The position numbers and the translations under genes were made by a program. A DNA stretch of 5,698 nucleotides from an uncultured Phycisphaerales bacterium (GTDB lineage Bacteria > Planctomycetota > Phycisphaerae > WQYP01), in the NCBI GenBank assembly GCA_937901265.1, contig CALCHA010000410.1, forward strand, positions 1-5,698, given 5' to 3'. Of the stretch, positions 1-4,645 are shown piece by piece. Under the pieces are notes generated by a model that ran no database searches, had not been told where the DNA came from, and worked only from the letters and a program-made list of their open reading frames with translations. The first letter of the stretch is position 1, and every line of letters begins with the position of its first letter.

Positions 1-22
1 CCGGCACGGGGTGATACTTGCC

Positions 23-292
23 TTATTCCTTCTTGCCGGCCGTGTGGCCTTTGAAGGTCCGGGTACAGGAAAATTCGCCGAGCTTGTGGCCGACCATGTC
101 TTGGGTGACGAACACACGCTTGAAGTCTTTGCCGTTGTGCACTTCGAAGGTGTGTCCGACGAAGTCGGGGATGATGGTGCTGGAGCGCGACCAGGTCTTG
201 ACGGGGGTCTTCGCGCGACGGGCATTGAGCTCATTGATCTTGTTGAGCAGGTGCTCGGCGACGAACGGCCCTTTTTTGGTGCTGCGACTCAT
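23..292 (-). CDS. rpsS: 30S ribosomal protein S19
   Basis: Small-subunit protein S19 binds 16S rRNA in the head of the 30S subunit, next to S13. The 89-residue product has the usual length and family landmarks: SRSTKKGPF near the N-terminus, [18 protein letters not shown] in the middle, and [13 protein letters not shown] followed by TRTFKGH near the end. ATG at 292-290 is chosen because AAGGG (303-299) lies 6 nt upstream and the family start is reproduced; the stop is TAA at 25-23. It follows rplB after a 48-nt gap, the normal S10-cluster order. The SD partly overlaps a tandem 8-mer tract (302-333). The family call is essentially certain. Confidence 0.98.
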   Translation of the reverse strand: MSRSTKKGPFVAEHLLNKINELNARRAKTPVKTWSRSSTIIPDFVGHTFEVHNGKDFKRVFVTQDMVGHKLGEFSCTRTFKGHTAGKKE

Positions 293-301
293 AATTAACC
301 C

Positions 302-333
302 TTAGTGCCTTAGTGCCTGTTTGCCTGAGTGCC
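302..333. repeat. tandem 8-bp repeat, 4 units, upstream of rpsS
   Basis: Four adjacent 8-bp units fill most of the rplB-rpsS gap. On the plus strand TTAGTGCC occurs at 302-309 and again at 310-317; TGTTTGCC at 318-325 and TGAGTGCC at 326-333 are degenerate copies. In the transcript each unit reads GGCA followed by four A/C-rich bases, mostly ACUA or ACUC. The tract lies 9 bases upstream of the rpsS ATG, and its last two bases form part of the SD AAGGG. Confidence 0.85.
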
Positions 334-340
334 GGATCGG

Positions 341-1207
341 TTACTTACGCTTGATGACGGATTCGCCGTAACGAACGGTCATGCGGCGACGGATAATCTT
401 CTTACCGGAGTTCTTACGCGGGTTACGCGTTTTGCCGCCCTTGGCGGGGACACCCCACTTGGAGACCGGGTGGCGGCCGCCGCCGGACCGGCCTTCACCA
501 CCGCCGAGCGGGTGGGAGACGGGGTTCTGAGCGACGCCGCGGACGGTCGGGCGGATACCCCGGTGACGGGTACGTCCAGCTTTCCCCCAGCGGATGTTGA
601 TCCAGTCGGAGTTGCCGAGCTGGCCGATGGTGGCGCGACATTTCCAGTGGATCTGGCGTACTTCGCCGGAGGGCAGCTGGATCGTGGCGAATCCGGCGTC
701 TTTGCCGATGAGGCGGGCGACGCCACCGGCGGACCGACAGAGCTTGCCGCCCTGGCCCGGGGTCATTTCAACGTTGTGGATTTCCATGCCGACCGGAAGA
801 ATCTCGAGGGGCATGGCGTTGCCGACGGTTTTTTCGATATCGGAATTGGTGCCCGACTCAATGATATCGCCGACCTTGATCTGCTGCGGGGCGAGGATGT
901 AGCGTTTTTCGCCGTCGGCATATTCAACGAGGGCGATGAAGACGGAGCGGTTGGGGTCATATTCGATGGTCTTGACGGTGGCCTTGATGCCATCCTTGGT
1001 GCGTTTGAAGTCGATCCTGCGGTAGAACTGCTTGTTGCCGCCGCCGATATGCCGACAGGTGATCCAGCCCGTGTGATTGCGCCCGCCGGTCTTCTTCCGG
1101 CGTTCGATGAGGCTCTTCTCCGGCTTGTCGGTGGTCAGCTCGGCATAGGCATTCACGCTGGAGAAGCGGCGGCCGGCGGAGGTGGGCTTGTAGACTTTGA
1201 TCGGCAT
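341..1207 (-). CDS. rplB: 50S ribosomal protein L2
   Basis: L2 is a primary 23S rRNA-binding protein near the peptidyl-transferase centre, needed for subunit joining. The 288-residue product shows KPTSAGRR at the start, GGRNHTGWIT and RHIGGGNK, EYDPNRS, YADGEKRYILAP, GQGGKLCRSAGG, and NPVSHPLGGGEGR at 228-240. The family's key histidine (E. coli His229) is His232 here, but the neighbouring Asp is Ser231 and the second His is Leu234. A basic tail, MTVRYGESVIKRK, extends past the usual IIRRR end, making the protein about 15 residues longer than in E. coli. ATG 1207-1205 gives the family N-terminus; an in-frame TTG at 1222 adds only MSFFT. No SD lies next to the ATG: the leader there is U-rich. 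Confidence 0.98.
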   Translation of the reverse strand: MPIKVYKPTSAGRRFSSVNAYAELTTDKPEKSLIERRKKTGGRNHTGWITCRHIGGGNKQFYRRIDFKRTKDGIKATVKTIEYDPNRSVFIALVEYADGEKRYILAPQQIKVGDIIESGTNSDIEKTVGNAMPLEILPVGMEIHNVEMTPGQGGKLCRSAGGVARLIGKDAGFATIQLPSGEVRQIHWKCRATIGQLGNSDWINIRWGKAGRTRHRGIRPTVRGVAQNPVSHPLGGGEGRSGGGRHPVSKWGVPAKGGKTRNPRKNSGKKIIRRRMTVRYGESVIKRK

Positions 1208-1213
1208 GGTGAA

Positions 1214-1241
1214 AAAACTCAAAACTCAAAACGAAAAACGC
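1214..1241. repeat. tandem 7-bp repeat, 4 units, upstream of rplB
   Basis: Four consecutive heptamers lie 6 bases upstream of the rplB ATG. On the plus strand AAAACTC occurs at 1214-1220 and 1221-1227; AAAACGA at 1228-1234 and AAAACGC at 1235-1241 are variants. In the mRNA they read as GAGUUUU and GCGUUUU units. The tract occupies the place where an SD would be expected. Confidence 0.85.
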
Positions 1242-1280
1242 AGAACCCTGTTCGGTCGTGGTTTCAGGTCGGTCTCAAGT

Positions 1281-1287
1281 CTCCTTT
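1281..1287 (-). promoter_or_regulatory. displaced SD-like AAAGGAG in the rplW-rplB gap
   Basis: On the minus strand AAAGGAG at 1287-1281 is the only strong anti-16S match in the 123-nt rplW-rplB gap, but its core lies 74 nt from the rplB ATG, too far for ordinary initiation. No start codon at normal spacing opens a reading frame into rplB. It may be chance, a remnant SD, or a site brought close by RNA folding. Confidence 0.35.
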
Positions 1288-1330
1288 CGTGCGTTCGGTG
1301 GCAACTTCGCAGCGTGGGTATCAGGGTGGT

Positions 1331-1615
1331 TTAGAACAGGTCGATCTTGTTGTCGGCGTGAAGGGTAACGATGGCTTTTTTCCATTCCGGCGTGTTCTTG
1401 AAGCCGGTCTTCGTGCGACGGGGCTTGCCGGCGACGTTCACCGTGCGAACGTCGGTCACCTTCACGTTGTACAACTTCTCAATGGCGCTTTTGATCTCAT
1501 CCTTGGAGGACTTCTTGTCCACCTCGAACGTGTAAGCGTTGCGGACAGCCGCCAGGTGGGTCGATTTTTCCGAGACCACAGGGGCTTTGATAATTTCAGT
1601 TGCGTGGAGTTGCAT
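1331..1615 (-). CDS. rplW: 50S ribosomal protein L23
   Basis: L23 sits at the rim of the ribosomal exit tunnel, where trigger factor and SRP dock. The 94-residue product matches the family in length and motifs: EIIKAPVVSEKST near the N-terminus, YTFEVDKKSSKDEIKSAIE, LYNVKVTDVRTVNVAGKPRR, then WKKAIVTLHADNKIDLF at the end. ATG 1615-1613 has a good SD, AAGGAA (1626-1621), 5 nt upstream. It follows rplD after 51 nt and precedes rplB by 123 nt. Of the genes with ordinary initiation signals in this cluster it is among the clearest. Confidence 0.97.
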   Translation of the reverse strand: MQLHATEIIKAPVVSEKSTHLAAVRNAYTFEVDKKSSKDEIKSAIEKLYNVKVTDVRTVNVAGKPRRTKTGFKNTPEWKKAIVTLHADNKIDLF

Positions 1616-1645
1616 GGCGTTTCCTTGCAGGCGTCTATTAAACGC

Positions 1646-1661
1646 GGCGGCCGAAGCTGCC
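1646..1661 (-). other. small UUCG hairpin between rplD and rplW
   Basis: Five bases after the rplD stop the minus-strand transcript can form GGCAGC-UUCG-GCCGCC, a six-position stem with one A-C mismatch capped by a cUUCGg tetraloop, a loop type known to be unusually stable. No U-run follows, so it is not a convincing terminator. It could protect a 3' end or be incidental. Confidence 0.4.
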
Positions 1662-1666
1662 GGGGG

Positions 1667-2326
1667 TTATCCGTTGGCTTCGGCCGGGGTGGTTTTCTTG
1701 TCGGTCTTGAGGGTACTGAGGACGTTTTCAAACGCGGACTTGGTGATAATCATGGTCCGCTTGGAGAGGACGTCGTACGCGTTGATTTCCGCCGCGGGCT
1801 TGATGAGGGTCTTCTGAATATTGCGAGCGGAGCGATAGATGTTCTGGTCGATGCCGTCAGTCGCGATGAGGACCGAACGGTCCACCTTGAGAGCGGAGAG
1901 GACCTTGACGACTTCCTTGGTTTTGTTGGCGGGAAGCGTGAACCCGTCGAGGAGAACGAGCGTGTTGGAGAGGATTTTGGAGAGGATCGCGTTGTTGCGG
2001 GCAAGGCGGCGTTGCTTGAGGGGCATATCCTGGCGGAATTCGCGGGGGCTCTTGGCGAAGGCGTTACCGCCACCCTTCATGACGTTGGTGCGGATGTTGC
2101 CGCGGCGGGCGTTGCCGGTGTGTTTCTGGGCGTAAAGCTTTTTCGTGGAGCCTTCAACTTCGGCGCGGGACTTGGTTTTCACGGTACCCTGGCGCTGGTT
2201 GGCGTGGTGACGGACGATGGCCTGCTTAAGGAGGGCGGGGCGGACGGTGGTGCCCAGAAGGGCTTCGTCGACCTGGAATTTGCCGACTTCCTGGCCGGAG
2301 GTATTGAGGACGGGAACTTCAATCAT
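1667..2326 (-). CDS. rplD: 50S ribosomal protein L4
   Basis: L4 binds 23S rRNA and sends a loop to the exit-tunnel constriction; in E. coli it also represses the S10 operon. The 219-residue product starts MIEVPVLNTSGQEVGKF and has the tunnel loop KKLYAQKHTGNARRGNIR (62-79), KGGGNAFAKSPREF, LARNNAILSKI, LVLLDGF and the C-terminal ENVLSTLK region. His69 stands where E. coli has Gly64 of the QKGTG motif. ATG 2326-2324 gives the family start; a GTG/ATG pair at 2383/2380 would add 18-19 residues encoded by the repeat tract and is rejected. The only SD-like bases beside the ATG are AAGG at 2332-2329, 2 nt away, while a perfect AAGGAGG lies about 75 nt upstream. The rplC-rplD gap is 138 nt, long for this cluster. 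Confidence 0.97.
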   Translation of the reverse strand: MIEVPVLNTSGQEVGKFQVDEALLGTTVRPALLKQAIVRHHANQRQGTVKTKSRAEVEGSTKKLYAQKHTGNARRGNIRTNVMKGGGNAFAKSPREFRQDMPLKQRRLARNNAILSKILSNTLVLLDGFTLPANKTKEVVKVLSALKVDRSVLIATDGIDQNIYRSARNIQKTLIKPAAEINAYDVLSKRTMIITKSAFENVLSTLKTDKKTTPAEANG

Positions 2327-2331
2327 GGCCT

Positions 2332-2366
2332 TTGAAACGTGAAACGCGAAATGGAAGGCTCGAAAC
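2332..2366. repeat. degenerate 7-bp tandem repeat upstream of rplD
   Basis: Five heptad positions lie 5 bases upstream of the rplD ATG. On the plus strand they are TTGAAAC (2332), GTGAAAC (2339), GCGAAAT (2346), a diverged GGAAGGC (2353) and TCGAAAC (2360). The shared core is GAAAC; in the mRNA it is GUUUC. The phase is kept across the diverged unit. Confidence 0.7.
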
Positions 2367-2399
2367 GTCCTGTCGAGCATCACTTTCGGTTTCTTGTTT

Positions 2400-2406
2400 C
2401 CTCCTT
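2400..2406 (-). promoter_or_regulatory. displaced strong SD-like AAGGAGG upstream of rplD
   Basis: AAGGAGG (minus strand, 2406-2400) is a perfect seven-base match to the anti-SD, but its core is about 75 nt from the rplD ATG. The nearest starts, GTG 2383 and ATG 2380, are 16 and 19 nt away, still long for initiation. GAAAC-type bases just after it face GUUUC heptads beside the ATG, so folding could shorten the distance. Function is unproven. Confidence 0.4.
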
Positions 2407-2430
2407 AGGATTCATTCAGATCAAAAAAAC

Positions 2431-2465
2431 ACGGTTCGCGGTTCATATTTCGCGGTGCGCGTTTT
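2431..2465. repeat. degenerate 7-bp tandem repeat downstream of rplC
   Basis: Directly after the rplC stop, heptad-phased units read on the plus strand ACGGTTC (2431), GCGGTTC (2438), ATATTTC (2445), GCGGTGC (2452) and GCGTTTT (2459). The copies are imperfect but keep the 7-base phase. Together with 2332-2366, this means both ends of the rplC-rplD gap carry heptad tracts. Confidence 0.55.
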
Positions 2466-3163
2466 TATTTGGTGTTGTTGATGATCGTTTTGGCCTGACG
2501 AACGAACACGAGGCCGCCGTTGGCACCCGGCACGGTACCCTTGATGAGCAGGAGATGCTTTTCCTTGTCGACGCCGACCAGGAGGAGGTTGCGGGTGGTG
2601 CAACGCTCATCACCAAGGTGGCCGGCCATCTTTTTGCCCTTTTTGATCGCGCGGCCGTGACCACGAGTGGCCTGACCGCCGCCGATACCGCCGGGGGAGC
2701 GGTGCTTACGTTCAGTGCCGTGGGAAGCGGGCTGACCACCAAAGTTCCAGCGCTTCATGACGCCCTGAAAGCCCTTGCCCTTCGAGATGCCGGTGACATC
2801 GACGTACTTAATCACTTCGAAGATCGCGACATCCAGGGTTGCACCGGCAGCGATGCCGGCTTTGGCCTTGAGGCGGACTTCGCGGAAGACGCGCTTGGGG
2901 GAGGTCTGGCCGGTCTTTTTGCAGTGGCCGACGAGCGGCTTGGAGGAGCGGCGTTCCTTGATCTCTTCGTAGCCGAGCTGGATGGCGTTGTAGCCATCGG
3001 CACCGTCGTCCGACTTGACCTGGGTGACGACGCATGGACCCGCCTGGACGACGGTCACGGGAACAATCGTTCCCTTTTCGTCGTAAATGCGGGTCATTCC
3101 GACCTTGCGGCCGAGAAGCGCAGCTACAGGCGCGGCAACAGATGTGGAACCACTCTCGCTCAT
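2465..3163 (-). CDS. rplC: 50S ribosomal protein L3
   Basis: L3 is an early 23S rRNA-binding assembly protein whose loop reaches toward the peptidyl-transferase centre. The 232-residue product has LLGRKVGMT at 16-24, VTVVQAGPCVV, DVTGISKGKGFQGVMKR, FGGQPASHGT, HRSPGGIGGGQ, KKGKKMAGHLG and LLLIKGTVPGANGG. Gln164 aligns with E. coli Gln150, the residue methylated by PrmB, and a four-residue insertion follows it. About 15 residues precede the usual start of the fold; they are small and polar to hydrophobic, with no recognised function. ATG 3163-3161 is chosen over GTG 3175 because GAGGA (3173-3169) lies 5 nt upstream of it. It is the first gene after the internal promoter at 3541-3513. Confidence 0.97.
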   Translation of the reverse strand: MSESGSTSVAAPVAALLGRKVGMTRIYDEKGTIVPVTVVQAGPCVVTQVKSDDGADGYNAIQLGYEEIKERRSSKPLVGHCKKTGQTSPKRVFREVRLKAKAGIAAGATLDVAIFEVIKYVDVTGISKGKGFQGVMKRWNFGGQPASHGTERKHRSPGGIGGGQATRGHGRAIKKGKKMAGHLGDERCTTRNLLLVGVDKEKHLLLIKGTVPGANGGLVFVRQAKTIINNTK

Positions 3164-3168
3164 GGCAT

Positions 3169-3220
3169 TCCTCACTCTTCGGCAGCCTCATCTGAACCCG
3201 TATCCCCTCAGCGAAGAGGA
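3169..3220 (-). promoter_or_regulatory. SD-sequestering hairpin before rplC
   Basis: In the mRNA, UCCUCUUCG (3220-3212) can pair with CGAA (3181-3178) plus the rplC SD GAGGA (3173-3169), giving nine pairs around a four-base bulge and fully hiding the SD. A rival register pairs CUCUUCG with CGAAGAG over seven bases and leaves the SD free. UGAACC (3232-3227) and GGUUCA (3198-3193) can pair across the second register as an H-type pseudoknot. Alternative folds of this kind fit a translational switch, though short inverted repeats also arise by chance. Confidence 0.45.
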
Positions 3221-3347
3221 GTGTCAGGTTCACCGCGATATCCCGTCCGGTCCTGGCCACCGCATGGTGCGGAGGCGATTACCGGCTTTGGAACCGGGAC
3301 TCGTAGTAGGCGATGATTAGGGCCTCGTGTCCGCCGTCGCAGCCCTC

Positions 3348-3371
3348 AAGAAGAAGGAGGAGGGGAAGAGG
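3348..3371 (-). promoter_or_regulatory. 24-nt pyrimidine tract with anti-SD-like CCUCCUU
   Basis: The leader transcript has 24 consecutive pyrimidines (purines on the plus strand, 3348-3371), flanked by non-matching bases. It contains CCUCCUU at 3360-3354, the same bases as the anti-SD at the 3' end of 16S rRNA. Its UCCUC could compete for the rplC SD GAGGA, or the tract could bind a protein such as S1 or Rho. The role is unknown. Confidence 0.4.
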
Positions 3372-3512
3372 CCTCGCCGTTTCGGGCCCGGTCGGGATCA
3401 CTCTGGTTGGGCGATCCGAAGAAAAACCAGTTGTTGATGCCGACGCCGGTAAGGCGTCATTTCTGCATGAGTTTGTACGCAAGATGCGGACAAAATCGGG
3501 TGCAGATCGGCT

Positions 3513-3541
3513 ACTTTAACGAGGTCGGGTGTGCGTGTCAA
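3513..3541 (-). promoter_or_regulatory. sigma70-like promoter of the rplC unit
   Basis: On the minus strand a perfect -35 TTGACA (3541-3536) and a -10 TAAAGT (3518-3513, four of six consensus bases) are separated by exactly 17 nt. The bases just upstream of the -35 are A/T-rich, including AAATATTT and CAAAACCA, like an UP element. It lies 84 nt beyond the rpsJ terminator, so it would restart transcription for rplC-rplD-rplW-rplB-rpsS. The predicted start is near 3506. Confidence 0.72.
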
Positions 3542-3585
3542 TGGTTTTGAAAGGCACTGCGGGAAATATTTGGAGGGAAGACAGA

Positions 3586-3610
3586 TGGCGCAACCAGGAC
3601 TGGCGCAACC
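3586..3610. repeat. 10-bp direct repeat upstream of the rplC promoter
   Basis: TGGCGCAACC occurs exactly at 3586-3595 and 3601-3610, a 15-base period. The pair lies between the rpsJ terminator and the rplC promoter, with its near edge 45 bases upstream of the -35. It could be a tandem binding site for a regulator or a small duplication. Confidence 0.6.
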
Positions 3611-3624
3611 GAGACCGCAACGAA

Positions 3625-3651
3625 AACAGCCCCGCGGTTGGCGGGGCTGTT
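3625..3651 (-). terminator. Rho-independent terminator after rpsJ
   Basis: The minus-strand transcript forms a perfect 11-bp stem: AACAGCCCCGC (3651-3641), loop CAACC, then GCGGGGCUGUU (3635-3625), with the run UUUU closing and following the stem. It begins 24 nt after the rpsJ stop. The plus strand has no T-run after the stem, so the direction is clear. It separates rpsJ from the rest of the S10 cluster, fully or as an attenuator. Confidence 0.88.
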
Positions 3652-3675
3652 GGGGATTCTCGTTGGAGGAGGCGT

Positions 3676-3993
3676 TCAGGCTTTGATCTTCACGAAGACG
3701 CCCGCCGGGACAACCAGGCGGTTGAGGGCCTCAATGGTGCGCGGCGTGGGCTCAAGAATATCGATGACGCGCTTGTGGGTGCGGATTTCGAACTGCTCGC
3801 GGCTCTTCTTGTCGATGTGGGGCGAGCGGAGGACCGTGAATTTTTCAATGCGGGTGGGAAGCGGAATCGGCCCGCGGACCTTGGCGCTGGTGCGCTTGGC
3901 ATGGTCCACGATTTCCTTCGCGGAAGAATCGAGGGCACGGTGATCGTAGGCTTCCATGCGGATGCGGATACGTTCGTGGGGGCCAGCGGCCAT
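3676..3993 (-). CDS. rpsJ: 30S ribosomal protein S10 (NusE)
   Basis: S10 is a 30S head protein and, as NusE, pairs with NusB in transcription antitermination. The 105-residue product has the family's usual size and motifs: [16 protein letters not shown] at the N-terminus, [20 protein letters not shown] at 40-48, [19 protein letters not shown] at 57-75 and IDILEPT at 78-84. ATG 3993-3991 is chosen because AGGA (4004-4001) lies 7 nt upstream and it gives the family start; the open frame extends 48 codons further upstream but that part is unlike S10. It is flanked by its own promoter and a terminator, so it may be transcribed as a single gene. That is unusual for the first gene of an S10 cluster. 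Confidence 0.98.
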   Translation of the reverse strand: MAAGPHERIRIRMEAYDHRALDSSAKEIVDHAKRTSAKVRGPIPLPTRIEKFTVLRSPHIDKKSREQFEIRTHKRVIDILEPTPRTIEALNRLVVPAGVFVKIKA

Positions 3994-4162
3994 GGGGCAG
4001 TCCTCTCTCGGAAAGGGGGTCGCCGCGAAGGGAAAATTCGCTGCGGAGCCGGTGTTCACTTGGATGCGCCGCCCGGGTTTTGAGGTCCGGGGAACTCCGG
4101 TGAGGGAGTCGGTCGTCGCTGCACTCCAGTGCGGCACGGTGCCGCGGTCAGGAATGCGAAGA
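3994..4162 (-). promoter_or_regulatory. structured 5' leader of rpsJ
   Basis: About 169 nt separate the predicted start site from the rpsJ ATG. The transcript can form GCGGCA-CCG-UGCCGC (4145-4131), a perfect 6-bp stem, abutting GCAC-UGGA-GUGC (4132-4121), then ACUCC-CUCACC-GGAGU (4109-4094). The SD AGAGGA lies at 4006-4001. The length is close to the E. coli S10 leader that L4 controls, but I see no clear homology to it. Confidence 0.4.
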
Positions 4163-4168
4163 GTCGAA

Positions 4169-4198
4169 AGTGTACAGAGCGGCGGGGCGGGGTGTCAA
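4169..4198 (-). promoter_or_regulatory. sigma70-like promoter of rpsJ
   Basis: On the minus strand a perfect -35 TTGACA (4198-4193) is followed after 18 nt by TACACT (4174-4169, four of six -10 bases). It lies 39 nt downstream of the mazF stop. The predicted start is near 4162. The spacer is very GC-rich, which may lower strength or leave room for control. Confidence 0.6.
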
Positions 4199-4236
4199 AC
4201 GGCTCAAGACGCCAAAACCCTGGCCCCTTGACCCGG

Positions 4237-4632
4237 CTACCGGTTTAACAGCTCTTCCACAGGATCATCGGAGTCAATGATCGCTCGCACTTTCGCAAGC
4301 GCTTCGTCAAGGACGTCCTCAGGAACCGTCCCAACGAACTCGCAGTCTCGGTCGCGAAAATCCACACTCTTGACCTGATCCGTAACGATGGCGCTGGAAA
4401 TCGCCTTGCCCGCCTTGGGAGGGAGAGACCCCGGAGCAAGAATAACATCGAAGGGCCAGGGGCGCGTATTGGAGGTGATGGGGCAAACCAGGGCAAAACC
4501 GGTCACTTTAGAAAAGGAACGTGTGGAAAGCACGAGGGCGTAGTGGCGATCAGCCATTTCATGGCGTGCTGCGGGAGAGAAATTGAGGTGTACGAGATCG
4601 CCCCGGTTGGGAAAGTAGGATTGGCGTGCCAC
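4237..4632 (-). CDS. mazF: MazF-family mRNA interferase toxin
   Basis: MazF toxins cut single-stranded RNA at short sequences and are held inactive by MazE. The 131-residue protein matches the family along its length: NRGDLVHLNF at 9-18, RHYALVLS with Arg29 at the E. coli catalytic Arg29 position, CPITSNTRPWPFDVIL with Thr53 matching E. coli Thr52, the hallmark TDQVKS at 84-89 with FRDRD after it, and GTVPEDVLDEALAKVR near the end. The start is GTG 4632-4630, 13 nt after the mazE stop, with GAGGA (4643-4639) 6 nt upstream; a GTG start could keep toxin yield below antitoxin yield. It is about 20 residues longer than E. coli MazF. The target sequence cannot be read from the protein. Confidence 0.93.
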   Translation of the reverse strand: MARQSYFPNRGDLVHLNFSPAARHEMADRHYALVLSTRSFSKVTGFALVCPITSNTRPWPFDVILAPGSLPPKAGKAISSAIVTDQVKSVDFRDRDCEFVGTVPEDVLDEALAKVRAIIDSDDPVEELLNR

Positions 4633-4645
4633 GGAGGATCCTCGG

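Larger units (their letters stand above)
3164..3506 (-). ncRNA. predicted long structured 5' leader of the rplC unit
   Basis: This non-coding stretch between the predicted start site (about 3506) and the rplC ATG would make a leader of about 343 nt. On the minus strand it can form GACGCC-UUACC-GGCGUC (3458-3442), CUGGUU/AACCAG (3430-3425 with 3408-3403), GGCCUC/GAGGCC (3373-3368 with 3326-3321) and an SD-hiding hairpin at its end. It also contains a pyrimidine tract (3371-3348). In E. coli, L4 controls its own cluster through a leader, but that one lies before rpsJ. A similar role here is inference, from length, position and pairing only. The short frames inside it lack SDs and family resemblance. 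Confidence 0.5.

Noticed and set aside
1..22. start of rplV after rpsS
   Set aside because: Only 22 bases remain and no start codon with an SD can be established, though rplV is the usual next gene.
329..2335. 668-codon open frame on the plus strand
   Set aside because: It is antisense to rplB, rplW and rplD, runs through their gaps, and its translation is Gly/Asp/Val-rich without family resemblance. It is a shadow of GC-rich codon use on the other strand.
2327..2383. 18-19-residue N-terminal extension of L4
   Set aside because: The added codons are the GUUUC heptad tract, the product is unlike L4 N-termini, and the SD is 16-19 nt from the GTG/ATG pair.
2339..3316. 325-codon open frame on the plus strand
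   Set aside because: Antisense to rplC and part of its leader, with no domain motifs; the minus-strand L3 is unambiguous.
3279..3482. 67-codon minus-strand frame inside the rplC leader, possible leader peptide
   Set aside because: It needs a TTG start, has no SD, and its Leu run comes from the pyrimidine tract. I prefer a non-coding leader.
3529..4083. 184-codon open frame on the plus strand
   Set aside because: It crosses the rpsJ terminator and is antisense to S10; the sequence is low in recognisable motifs.
3994..4137. 48-codon N-terminal extension of S10
   Set aside because: ATG 3993 has an SD and gives the normal S10 start; the extension covers the hairpin leader.
4201..4236. terminator after mazF
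   Set aside because: GGUCAAG and CUUGAGCC can pair with one bulge, but the loop is long and no U-run follows, so I do not call it.
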